DNA of 64,000 bases from Perlucidibaca aquatica. GTDB taxonomy: Bacteria; Pseudomonadota; Gammaproteobacteria; Pseudomonadales; Moraxellaceae. Made by a program: the position numbers and the translations under genes. Below, in pieces: positions 1 through 8,258 of the stretch (positions are counted from its first letter, which is position 1; each line of letters starts with the position of its first letter). Under the pieces are notes generated by a model. The model searched no databases. It was given only the letters and a program-made list of their open reading frames with translations, and had not been told where the DNA came from. Location of the stretch: assembly GCF_001676655.1 (NCBI RefSeq), contig NZ_LZDB01000002.1:1178001-1242000 (forward strand), in the 5' to 3' direction.

Positions 1-760
1 AATTATCATGGCACCAACTCATCGGGTGATCATTCATGACGCCTGTTCGGCCGCCTGGAAAATACGGCCCCGGAGGGATATTTGTCGTATTAGGATCGGG
101 GTTATATGTACTTTCGTCGATGCTAAGCAGAACTCGAACCTTGCCGCGTGGGTTTGTCAAGAATGAGTAAAATTCGTCCGTTACACGCCAGCGCGCAGGC
201 AGATGCACGGTGGCAGGGTGCTCTGCCGCTTCGCGAATGAACTCTGCTTCCTGAATGCCAAAAGTTTGCCCCTCATTATTCAACCCAGGAGGCCAGACGG
301 GATGACTCGCGAAATATGCACCAACCAGCTCGCCATAATAAGGCCAGTCATGCTCCGTATCAGATGCCGAGTGAACACCCACATAGCCTCCACCCTTAGA
401 GATATAGCCTTCGAAGGCTTTTTGCTGCTCCTCATTCAGAACATCTCCCGTCGTACTTAGCCAGAGTACGGCCGCATACTTGGCGAGATTGACCGATGTG
501 AAGGCTGTAGGGTCCTCCGTATGATCTACCGTAAAGCCATTTTCAGCTCCCAGTTGCTGTACCGTTTGTACGCCAGTTTCGATGGAGACATGCCGGAAGT
601 CGGTTGTACGAGAGAACACCAGAATACTGAACGAGCCCGCCCTCGCTGATGTTGCTTCCTTTTCATGGCTGCTACCGCAGCCAACAAGGCCGACGGCCAT
701 GGGCAGAAAAAGCAGACACAAGACAATGCCTTTGCGGACTTCTAGCATCTTGGATTTCAT
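1..760 (-). CDS. ThuA-like domain lipoprotein (3' end beyond window)
   Basis: The open frame runs from ATG at 760 off the left edge with no stop (253 codons seen). The start gives a basic N-terminus, a hydrophobic core and a lipobox LVGC with the lipidated Cys near residue 28; an alternative ATG lies at 748. The following domain shows TTDFRHVSIETG, GAENGFTVDHTED, YAAVLWLSTTGDVLN and GGGYVGVHSASDTEHDWPYY, which is the pattern of ThuA-like (trehalose-utilisation) proteins, a class I glutamine-amidotransferase-like fold. Family members are often secreted and linked to sugar metabolism, but their reactions are poorly defined. The ATG overlaps the TAA stop of the GMC gene (TAATG), so the two are translationally coupled. 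Family assignment is from motif memory; the substrate is unknown. Confidence 0.8.
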   Translation of the reverse strand, partial: MKSKMLEVRKGIVLCLLFLPMAVGLVGCGSSHEKEATSARAGSFSILVFSRTTDFRHVSIETGVQTVQQLGAENGFTVDHTEDPTAFTSVNLAKYAAVLWLSTTGDVLNEEQQKAFEGYISKGGGYVGVHSASDTEHDWPYYGELVGAYFASHPVWPPGLNNEGQTFGIQEAEFIREAAEHPATVHLPARWRVTDEFYSFLTNPRGKVRVLLSIDESTYNPDPNTTNIPPGPYFPGGRTGVMNDHPMSWCHDN

Positions 761-2466
761 TAGGTTAGCCCCTGAGCAATTGCACGAGCAATACGCAGAG
801 AGTTGGCGAAAATTGTCAGTGTGGGGTTGAAGCCAGGAAAAGTCGGAAACAGAGAGGCATCGATAACATGCACATTATCGACATCATGCAATCGCCCCCA
901 GCGATCACACACACTCGTTTCAGGGTTATCACCAAAGCGTGCCGTGCCAGCATGGTGAAAGCCTTTATAGGCATCGTCGGAAAGCAAGGGAGCAGGTATC
1001 ACCGCAGCGCCGGTCGCCCCCGGTGTGGCCTGCAACATAGCCAAGAGTTTTGGAGAGAGATATGCAGCGGCAGCTTTTTCATGCGCATGCGGAGACCATG
1101 TCACCCGAGGAACGGGTACGCCGCGCCAATCCCGAATATTGGGGTCCAAGTCAACCCGATTAGCCGCCTGTGCAAGGTCTTCTCCGACAAACTGTATGCC
1201 TGCAAGCGTTCTACGCGTGATAGAAACTTGCATCGCTCTTTTGTGCGCTTCGCCAGGTGGAATCCCGAGGCCTGCATAAAAATAGGCCTCTTCCATCAGC
1301 GTCATTGATCCCCCTACCTGAATCAACCCTCCCTTGATGTACGGCACACCCAAAGCAGTTACTTCCGGACCTGTGAAGGGCCCCACGAGGTCGTCGATCT
1401 CTACGGGCGAACTTTGCATCCGAGAAGACTGCGGATCTCGCACCATCTGAGCACCGCCAATAATAAAGGTATGGAACATCATGTTCCGCCCCACCTGATC
1501 TGATCGGTTTCCGAGCCCTGTGGGATGGGCCGAGTTCGCGGACAACAACAATAAGCGCGCCGTCTGAATAGGGCTGGCCGCCAGCAGAATTTTGTCTGCC
1601 GTAATACGGCGCTCGATCCCATCACGATCAAAGTAATGCACATCTGTTGCACGCCGGCCATCAGCGGTAGTAGCGATTCGGGAGACCAAAGCCCGTTCAA
1701 TCACCTTGACTCGCCCAGTAAGCACCGCTGGATTCAGATACGAAACCATGGCATCGCCACGGGCATTGATCGGGCAGCCGAAGGATGAGCACAAACCACA
1801 CGAGTTACAGGCAGGTCGCCCGTCAAATGCAATGGAATTGACCGCAGACGGATAGGGATATGGGCTCCAGCCCACATTTAAAGCACCTTGAGCCAACAAG
1901 CGCGCCGAAAAGGCCGTTGGATTTGGCGGCATCACGAACTGCCCACTACGAGGTGCTTGTGCCAAGGTTTTTGCGGGCATCTTGGTAACATCGCCCTGTA
2001 CCCCAACCGTACGCTCTACTTCATCGTAAAACGGGGCAAGATCGTCATAGCTTATGGGCCAGTCTGCGACTTGTGCACCATCAACCGGACCGAGGTCAGA
2101 AAGCTGCGTGAAGTTATGCTTCCAGAAGCGCGGGAACTTCGCGTTGTAGTGCAAGGATGTGCCGCCAACAGCTGCGCCTAGAGAGACATGTACGCCTTGA
2201 GTTGTACGCGCCATGCCTGACTCAGCCTGGCTCTGCGTGCGTCCGGTAATCGGCTCAAGTTGCGGCAGGGGAAACCCAAAGGTACGCACAACTTTGATTT
2301 CATCGCTGGAATACAGCGTCTGCAAGTCACGGCTTTCGACTTCCCCAAAGCCAGGGCGCAAGTTGCGGCCGCGCTCCAGAACCGTGACGGACCATCCTTG
2401 CCGTGCCAACTCATGTGCAGCAATGCTGCCGGCAGCACCAGAACCAATAATGATTGCCTCAGGCAT
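760..2466 (-). CDS. GMC-family FAD-dependent oxidoreductase
   Basis: This 568-aa flavoprotein opens with a Rossmann FAD site (IIIGSGAAGSIAAHEL, residues 5-20). It has the cysteine-rich stretch CNSCGLCSSFGC near residue 218, seen in membrane-associated dehydrogenases of the family. It ends with a GMC C-terminal domain (GFHHAGTARFGDNP near 505, then VIDASLFPTFPGFNPTLTI). It has no signal peptide. In FAD-glucose, gluconate and fructose dehydrogenases the catalytic subunit is exported by piggy-backing on a Tat-signal small subunit, and the gene upstream here encodes such a subunit, so a periplasmic alcohol or sugar dehydrogenase is likely. Its start overlaps the end of that gene by 8 bases. The substrate cannot be read from the sequence. 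Confidence 0.9.
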   Translation of the reverse strand: MPEAIIIGSGAAGSIAAHELARQGWSVTVLERGRNLRPGFGEVESRDLQTLYSSDEIKVVRTFGFPLPQLEPITGRTQSQAESGMARTTQGVHVSLGAAVGGTSLHYNAKFPRFWKHNFTQLSDLGPVDGAQVADWPISYDDLAPFYDEVERTVGVQGDVTKMPAKTLAQAPRSGQFVMPPNPTAFSARLLAQGALNVGWSPYPYPSAVNSIAFDGRPACNSCGLCSSFGCPINARGDAMVSYLNPAVLTGRVKVIERALVSRIATTADGRRATDVHYFDRDGIERRITADKILLAASPIQTARLLLLSANSAHPTGLGNRSDQVGRNMMFHTFIIGGAQMVRDPQSSRMQSSPVEIDDLVGPFTGPEVTALGVPYIKGGLIQVGGSMTLMEEAYFYAGLGIPPGEAHKRAMQVSITRRTLAGIQFVGEDLAQAANRVDLDPNIRDWRGVPVPRVTWSPHAHEKAAAAYLSPKLLAMLQATPGATGAAVIPAPLLSDDAYKGFHHAGTARFGDNPETSVCDRWGRLHDVDNVHVIDASLFPTFPGFNPTLTIFANSLRIARAIAQGLT

Positions 2467-3508
2467 TTTTATTCTCCCAACGAAGGATTGCGCTGCTGTT
2501 CAAATAAGGCTCCAGACTTGCCCGCAGACGCGCAAGTGACCCTTGTGCATCGCCGATCATCCCTGCAGCGCCTTCAGCAGACATCAGCAGTAAAGGCAGA
2601 GGCAACGCTGAAAAGTCAATTGGCAAGCTTTTAGGGACGGCTGTGGCCACTGCCTGTTGTTTCTTGGAATTGCGGCCATAAGACGGAGGCAGCAATGTAT
2701 CGATGAGGAGAGGCGTATCACTGTTGACTACTTGAGCATCGGTGTATCCGCGAGGCTGCACATCACCCTCAAAGTCATTCGAGGTCCAGCCGACCAAGTT
2801 CTTATTGCCGCCATACTCTGGTGCTCCGTACATCGCATTCAGCGTTGCCGGGAAAGCCACATCCACCAGTGCTTGAACTTCGTTATCAGTCACATCGAAC
2901 ACAATGAGATCGCGCGCGATAGCAGGCAGGTCTGCAAATGTCCCACCGCCAGCAGCTTGCGCACGCATCTCAAGATGCGCCAATCCTTCGCGAAAAATTT
3001 GTTGCAAACCTTTGACGGGCCCATTGACTTCGCGCTCTTGGAGCCCTTGCGACCCTTCAATTACGATACGCCAAGCCAACTCCTCATACGCGTCCAGCGG
3101 TATGAAGCGTGCAAAACCATTATCCATTGCGCCGCCACGATCTGAAAATGGCGCCCCAGCATAGATTAAAGGCGGGTCCGTCAGAAAAGCGGCCAAAAAA
3201 GCATCGATAGCAACATCACACTCCGCATCTACTGCTCCCGGCCTGTCTCCACCAGGGATTAGCCTATCCACAAAGGCGCGTAATGTTTTCCGTTCATCGG
3301 CAGTGAGAAAGCGGCCATAGGGCGTTGGAATAGCCGGGCCGAACATGTCTGCAGCTGCCCGTCCTAATTTACGGGAGGCAGGCAAACAGCCAGAAATAGG
3401 TAAAAGCCAAGCGCTTATGAGCACAGCACCAGCAACTTTAAGTACCGTACGGCGCGGAACTATAGGGTTAGCGTTGATGCCGCCAAAATCATCGTGATTT
3501 GAATTCAT
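2459..3508 (-). CDS. Gluconate 2-dehydrogenase subunit 3-like, Tat-exported
   Basis: ATG at 3508 is chosen over an upstream TTG (3538) because it places a twin-arginine signal correctly: PRRTVLKVAGAV, with the arginines at residues 19-20. The signal ends in PISGC, so the protein may also be a lipoprotein (349 aa). The region FLTADERKTLRAFVDRLIPGGDRPGAVDAECDVAIDAFL (read in two parts) is typical of the small subunit of flavoprotein dehydrogenases. In characterised systems this subunit carries the FAD subunit across the membrane and helps it pass electrons to a cytochrome c. The downstream GMC gene overlaps its end, and the cytochrome lies two genes upstream in the same operon. Confidence 0.8.
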   Translation of the reverse strand: MNSNHDDFGGINANPIVPRRTVLKVAGAVLISAWLLPISGCLPASRKLGRAAADMFGPAIPTPYGRFLTADERKTLRAFVDRLIPGGDRPGAVDAECDVAIDAFLAAFLTDPPLIYAGAPFSDRGGAMDNGFARFIPLDAYEELAWRIVIEGSQGLQEREVNGPVKGLQQIFREGLAHLEMRAQAAGGGTFADLPAIARDLIVFDVTDNEVQALVDVAFPATLNAMYGAPEYGGNKNLVGWTSNDFEGDVQPRGYTDAQVVNSDTPLLIDTLLPPSYGRNSKKQQAVATAVPKSLPIDFSALPLPLLLMSAEGAAGMIGDAQGSLARLRASLEPYLNSSAILRWENKNA

Positions 3509-3547
3509 TTTTAGAGTCCGCCAGACGGTAGTCGGCAAATGGGTAAG

Positions 3548-3931
3548 CTATGCCTTCACGCTCGACTTTTTCTGCCGCAACGCCCGTGCCGTCCAGAGCG
3601 CACCAGCAGCGTCATAAATAGCAACGCCGATGAAGGCCAAAGGCAAGCTCCCCTGCGCGACCATGATCAGCCAGGCCAGGGTCAAGCCGCTTCTCACCTG
3701 TACCGAGAAGCGCGCAAAATCCGGGTCTTCAATGAGCGCGAAGCGGAGGTAGTAGTAGCCAAATGCAGCCGCTAGAACACCAATAACCCGAAGCAGCAAC
3801 ACGGAGCCTTCAGGCAAGCCAAGCAGCTCGGCATGAAGCTGCGGCAATAACAGCATGCCTACACCGCCCACAAGCTCGGCAATACCAAAATAAAAAATCG
3901 TGTGTGCAAAGGTACTGTTGAATCTTGGCAT
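3548..3931 (-). CDS. Small integral membrane protein
   Basis: This 127-aa protein has about four hydrophobic segments (roughly residues 8-32, 42-62, 78-98 and 98-115) and a basic C-terminus ending ALRQKKSSVKA. I do not recognise a catalytic motif or a family with confidence. The start has a good ribosome binding site (TGGAGAAAA, about 6 bases before ATG). It lies 34 bases after the beta-helix/cytochrome gene and 39 before the Tat subunit gene, clearly inside the operon. A membrane anchor or quinone-facing role for the dehydrogenase would fit its place, but that is only inference from context. Confidence 0.7.
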   Translation of the reverse strand: MPRFNSTFAHTIFYFGIAELVGGVGMLLLPQLHAELLGLPEGSVLLLRVIGVLAAAFGYYYLRFALIEDPDFARFSVQVRSGLTLAWLIMVAQGSLPLAFIGVAIYDAAGALWTARALRQKKSSVKA

Positions 3932-3965
3932 GCGCTTTTCTCCAGGCGGCCCAAAGTCGGGCCTG

Positions 3966-6929
3966 TTAGTGTTTAGTAGCTGACTTTCTGGCGGCGGTCG
4001 TTGGCGTTGTCGGCACCGGAACAGCCGACGGCATCGTGCTGCTTGAGGAGCCGCAATGATTAGCAGCAGGGTCCGCGAAGATACCCACGCTGTTATTGAC
4101 CCACTGAGTCAATAAAGTAACCGCTTCAGGTTGCATGACGGTGCGCCCTGCAGGCGGCATCCGCTTACCGGGCTCACTTGACGCTACACGACCGACCAAG
4201 ATGGACTTTGCTGCATCACCTGGCTGGATATCGTAAGGGCCTATCTCTGCGGCTTTGCCAGCGGCGATGGGGGGCTTGCAGATGCCATGGCTTGCACCCA
4301 TGGGCTCCACAAATGAATCCAGTTTCAGGCCAGAGTTCTGAGCATTACCGGCAACATTATGGCAATGCATGCAATTCACCTCCAGAAAGGCACGCGCACG
4401 CTTATGGATATCTGCCGGTGAGTTCGGTGTTTCGCCCGTGCTCCCGGGCACATTGAATTTGGGCATTTTCTCCAGCGTGCCAGGGTCGCCCGGCAAATCC
4501 AGCAGGCCCTTCATTTGCATATAGGCCAGCTGATTCATGGTGCCGCTAGCATCCGGATAGGCGTAGTTCTTGTTGAGATTTCGCACTTTGGGGCCAATGG
4601 GCGGCGCACCTGCCTCTAGGTCATCGCCGTTGTGGCACAGAATGCAGGCACCCGCATTGGGAATTCCGTATTTCTCAACGCTGCCCTGATAGTGCAAGCG
4701 CTTGCCCGTGGCATCGACAGCCGCCGGGTCGCTGTCGTCATAGTTGTATGTTGTCTTTCTGGTAGCCCCTTCAATACGCAGGACGGCCTGGCGACTGCCA
4801 TCTGCCGATTTGACCCACTCGTAAGCCATGCCTACCCAACGAATGTGGCCATTGCTGCCTTGACGCTTGATCAGCAGACGAGTCTCCACAACCTCTTCAT
4901 TAGCACCGTCTTTGAAGGTGAATGTCTTGGCAAGAACAGTCCCCACCGGGAATTGCAGCGTCGCGGTCAGGCAGTCAAAAATGTTGAGGGTTTCGCACTT
5001 CTTGTGATCTTGAAAGATGGCCTTCTGAGGGCGACCGGAGTCATCGGGCGGCAAGAACAGAAAGCGATACTTCGAGGAGTAATCAGAGAAAAGTGCCGTA
5101 TTCAGATCATAAGGGATACCAAAGCCGCTAGCGTCTTTGCGCGGCTCCGCAGCATCCTTGAACAGGCCGTATTGCTCCAAGCGTGGACAATTGTAGCTTC
5201 GCAGGGCCGCGTAATTAATTTGACCCGGCTTGCCTTTTCCGCACACAGCCGCAATGGTTTGATCGGACGGCCGGGGATCATTGCCTGGATTCGGCGTAAA
5301 TCTGCCAAGCTGTGGCGTGAACTCGGGCAACAGCTTGGCCTCGACCGTGGGGCAATCCATCGGCTTGGTGGTGCTGACGGGCATCAGGTTGTTGGGATCT
5401 GTGATATCCGAGCTGGTGAAGTTAAATCTGACGAAGTCGCTAACCAGCAATCCGTTCAGGCCGCTATTAATGAACTTGTTGTTATTTTCAATGCACATGC
5501 CGTTTTGCGGCTTTTTCAGCGTACCGTCTGCCTTGAATTTCCAGGTGTTGTATTTGCAGGTAGGAATCGGGTCGAACTGGTAGAAATTGGGGCGCCCACG
5601 CTCATCCAGGCGAGGCTCAGGCCGGGTTGTTTCCTTGGGATTTGGCTTATCCAGCGGGATGCCGTCACGATCAACCGGCATGATGTCGCAGGCACCGCTC
5701 GAACCGGGTGAATCCACAGCACCATCCCAGAGAATATGCCCTGAGCGGCCCGCATTTTTCAGCTGCACAATGGCCACCAGTAGCGACGCATTTTCGCCCA
5801 GACAAGTCACATCCTGACCGAGTGCCGGCAATCCATAAGGGCCACGACAAGTACTGCGTGACAAATCTACCTTCTGAGGGTCGTAGCCATTGTCTGTAAA
5901 TTTGTTATTGGCGACATGAATGCCTTCGGGGAAGAAATCATAATTTTTGGTGGGCTCATTAGGGTCAAACAAACCGTAATTCATGATCAGCAAGCCAGCG
6001 GTCTTGTTGTCTTTGATGTCGTTATCCACAACCTCGACTTGATCAATGGAGTGAACCACCATGCCAAGGCCGCTAGGGGACTGACCTAAAATGCCAAAGC
6101 CGAAATTGGGCACATTGTTACTGTAGGCCTTATTGCGATGAACCTTGTTTTTCTCACCAAACTGCGCCCGACCCGGCAGGTCAAAAATGTAAAACCCGGC
6201 GGTATTGTCGTGCGCTATGTTGTCGACAAACTCAGCTCGGTAGGTATTTTCAAACTCGAAGCCGGCCACATTGTGAAAGGCTTCATTTCGACGAGCCAGA
6301 ATGTCGCTCGATTGGCCAATATAAACACCCGCGTCCGATGAGCCGATAGCAACACTATCCTCAATCAGGATGTGGCGACTGAGCACCGGGTAAATGGCAT
6401 ACGCACCATTTTTCTTCCAAACATTCGGGCTATTGATGAAATTAGGCGATACCGGGTCGGCAACACTCCAGCCCACCTTGATCTTGCGCAAGGTCACATG
6501 CTTCGAGCGGAAGACGCGCAGGCCATTGCCAGGGGCATCATAGAGCGTGAGATTTTGCACGGTAATGCCGTCAACATTGTTGATGCTGATGCCATCTTGC
6601 GCAGGACTGTCTTTGAACGACAGGATGGTTTTATCCAAGCCTGCGCCTTCGATGGTGATGCCGCGATTACCTGTCATGACCAAGCCCGCATCAAACTCGA
6701 AGCTGCCCGCACAGAAGCGAATCGTGTCACCTTCGCGAGCCTCGAAAAACGCAATAAGTGCCTCTTTTTGTGCACTCTCGCCAGGGCAAATGGTGAAGAT
6801 TTTGGCTGCCCCTTCCTCAGAAGAGAGGTCAGCAGCATCATTCTTGTGGGAAGACTTCGAGCAACCGGCTAACGCACAGGCTAGTGTCAGGGCCAGGCCA
6901 ACATTCAGCCAGAATCGTGATGTATTCAT
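3966..6929 (-). CDS. Parallel beta-helix / diheme cytochrome c fusion lipoprotein
   Basis: This is a 987-aa exported lipoprotein: N-terminal lipobox LAGC with Cys near residue 23. Residues from about 45 to 420 hold repeated turns of a right-handed beta-helix (GITIEGAGLDKTIL, GITVQNLTLYDAPGNG, HVTLRKIKV, HILIEDSVAIGSSDAGVYIG). The C-terminal 400 residues carry two heme c sites, CILCH near residue 761 and CMHCH near 853. This matches the SO2930/HNE_0200-type diheme cytochrome family. From memory, the TIGRFAM entries describe this family and a beta-helix family as gene pairs that are sometimes fused; their function is recorded as unknown. As first gene of an operon with a GMC dehydrogenase and its Tat subunit, it could be the electron acceptor, with the beta-helix binding a carbohydrate or polymer. 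The C-terminal tail is rich in Ser, Thr and Pro. Confidence 0.88.
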   Translation of the reverse strand: MNTSRFWLNVGLALTLACALAGCSKSSHKNDAADLSSEEGAAKIFTICPGESAQKEALIAFFEAREGDTIRFCAGSFEFDAGLVMTGNRGITIEGAGLDKTILSFKDSPAQDGISINNVDGITVQNLTLYDAPGNGLRVFRSKHVTLRKIKVGWSVADPVSPNFINSPNVWKKNGAYAIYPVLSRHILIEDSVAIGSSDAGVYIGQSSDILARRNEAFHNVAGFEFENTYRAEFVDNIAHDNTAGFYIFDLPGRAQFGEKNKVHRNKAYSNNVPNFGFGILGQSPSGLGMVVHSIDQVEVVDNDIKDNKTAGLLIMNYGLFDPNEPTKNYDFFPEGIHVANNKFTDNGYDPQKVDLSRSTCRGPYGLPALGQDVTCLGENASLLVAIVQLKNAGRSGHILWDGAVDSPGSSGACDIMPVDRDGIPLDKPNPKETTRPEPRLDERGRPNFYQFDPIPTCKYNTWKFKADGTLKKPQNGMCIENNNKFINSGLNGLLVSDFVRFNFTSSDITDPNNLMPVSTTKPMDCPTVEAKLLPEFTPQLGRFTPNPGNDPRPSDQTIAAVCGKGKPGQINYAALRSYNCPRLEQYGLFKDAAEPRKDASGFGIPYDLNTALFSDYSSKYRFLFLPPDDSGRPQKAIFQDHKKCETLNIFDCLTATLQFPVGTVLAKTFTFKDGANEEVVETRLLIKRQGSNGHIRWVGMAYEWVKSADGSRQAVLRIEGATRKTTYNYDDSDPAAVDATGKRLHYQGSVEKYGIPNAGACILCHNGDDLEAGAPPIGPKVRNLNKNYAYPDASGTMNQLAYMQMKGLLDLPGDPGTLEKMPKFNVPGSTGETPNSPADIHKRARAFLEVNCMHCHNVAGNAQNSGLKLDSFVEPMGASHGICKPPIAAGKAAEIGPYDIQPGDAAKSILVGRVASSEPGKRMPPAGRTVMQPEAVTLLTQWVNNSVGIFADPAANHCGSSSSTMPSAVPVPTTPTTAARKSATKH

Positions 6930-7023
6930 ATGCGAGTCTCAAATACCGTTGTGTCGAGCCTTGTTAGCCCGCTAGGAGGCTTTACTAGGCATTTACAGTG
7001 CATAGCTTTTAGTGATAAATCTA

Positions 7024-7052
7024 ATTGATGTTTTTTATCAATAAACATTGAT
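7024..7052. promoter_or_regulatory. Inverted repeat, candidate LysR operator
   Basis: The 134-base gap between the divergent LysR gene and the beta-helix operon contains ATTGAT (7024-7029), seven bases, then ATCAAT (7037-7042). A third half-site ATTGAT follows at 7047-7052. Symmetric AT-rich T-N11-A type sites in such divergent gaps are where LysR proteins usually bind. The role is inferred. Confidence 0.45.
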
Positions 7053-7063
7053 GGCATGAATGC

Positions 7064-8002
7064 ATGAGCCAGCCGACATCCATAGACTTGAATTTGTTCC
7101 GTGTCTTTGAGGTCATTTACAGAACAGGTGGTTTGACGACGGCAGCGACGGAGCTGCACATCACGCAGCCTGCTGTCAGCAACGCGCTATCGCGACTGCG
7201 GGAAAACTTTGACGACCCCCTGTTTGTGCGGCAAGGCCGCCGAGTCGTCCCTACGCCCCTGGCACATCAGCTGGCTCAGGAAATCTCTGGTGCGGTTCAA
7301 GTACTCCATGACAGCGTGCTGAAAGGTCAGGACTTTGATCCCAAAACATCGACCCGCCGTTTCTTGATTGGTATGCGTGATCCCTTCGAGATTGCATTGA
7401 TGCCGACCTTGATGGCCGAAATTCAGCGGCAGGCCCCGCTCCTAAAAGTGCACAGCAACTACTTTGTCCGTGATCAGATGTCTCGCTTGCTTAGTGCTGG
7501 CGATCTTTCTTTGGTGATTGATATCTCACTACCGACCGGGAACGATATTCTCAAATGTCCGTTGGTCGAAGATGTATTTTGCGTGGCGATGCGCCAGGGG
7601 CATCCGTTGAGCCTGCAGCCACTGACATTAGATCGCTATCTGGCCGCACGGCATATTACGGTCTCTAACAGCTCCTCCGGGCAGTCATTGGAAAAGTTCA
7701 TCCTCTCCAGCCAAGGCATCAATCGTGTCATCGCGATGCAGACACAGCACTACTTTGCCGCCTGCCAGATCGTGGCGGAGTCTGATTTAATATTGACGCT
7801 ATCGAAGGCGGTCGGGCACTGGTCGTCCCAATTTTTTCCGTTGACCATTATGGAGTTGCCGCTGAAATTGCCCGCCATCAAGGTGGCAATGTACTGGCAT
7901 AAAAGTGCCGACTCAGATCCTGGCCATAAATGGCTGAGACTACATGTCGAGCGCTTGTTAAAGGCTCAATTCAAGGCTGCACATGCTGTGGTTATTGAAT
8001 AG
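7064..8002 (+). CDS. LysR-family transcriptional regulator
   Basis: The 312-aa protein has a textbook N-terminal winged helix-turn-helix: DLNLFRVFEVIYRTGGLTTA, then ITQPAVSNALSRLRENFDDPLFVRQGR, residues about 8-55. A periplasmic-binding-protein-like effector domain follows. The N-terminus resembles the NodD/NahR/LinR-type subgroup (DLNLF... DPLFVR) often linked to catabolic operons. It is transcribed away from the beta-helix/GMC operon, 134 bases from it, so it is the likely regulator of that operon. The effector is unknown. Confidence 0.92.
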   Translation: MSQPTSIDLNLFRVFEVIYRTGGLTTAATELHITQPAVSNALSRLRENFDDPLFVRQGRRVVPTPLAHQLAQEISGAVQVLHDSVLKGQDFDPKTSTRRFLIGMRDPFEIALMPTLMAEIQRQAPLLKVHSNYFVRDQMSRLLSAGDLSLVIDISLPTGNDILKCPLVEDVFCVAMRQGHPLSLQPLTLDRYLAARHITVSNSSSGQSLEKFILSSQGINRVIAMQTQHYFAACQIVAESDLILTLSKAVGHWSSQFFPLTIMELPLKLPAIKVAMYWHKSADSDPGHKWLRLHVERLLKAQFKAAHAVVIE

Positions 8003-8173
8003 CAGCAGACGGTATGGATGGCGAGTCAGAGCTGAGCAGGAAGCGTTCGGCTAGCACCTGCATGGCTTCGCGCTTCTCCCCGAAGAAATAACTGAGCAGC
8101 GCCAGCCAGATCATTTCGCCGGTCAAACCAAACAGACAGAGAGCCTCCTGCCTTGGGTGCAGCAAAGTAGACA

Positions 8174-8207
8174 GACACCAAAGGAACTGATAAGTTCCTT
8201 TGGTGTC
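8174..8207. promoter_or_regulatory. Perfect 15-bp inverted repeat upstream of ceramidase-like gene
   Basis: Two 15-base arms, GACACCAAAGGAACT at 8174-8188 and its exact complement at 8193-8207, flank a four-base centre. There is no T-run, so an operator is more likely than a terminator. It lies 52 bases before the ATG at 8259. Its core, GGAACTGNNAAGTTCC, occurs again at 17440-17455 upstream of the second ceramidase-like gene. Confidence 0.55.
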
Positions 8208-8258
8208 GGCAGGTGCTCGCTCACCTCGATAAAACAATAATATTTGGAATACAGGATT

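Noticed and set aside
4632..5711. 359-codon plus-strand ORF inside the beta-helix/cytochrome gene
   Set aside because: Antisense to a gene with signal peptide and two heme motifs; its own translation shows no recognisable domain.
7992..8237. 81-codon minus-strand ORF between the LysR and ceramidase-like genes
   Set aside because: Its middle looks vaguely like a TetR C-terminus, but its front half is formed by the 15-bp inverted repeat and there is no ribosome binding site. I could not support it as a gene or relic.
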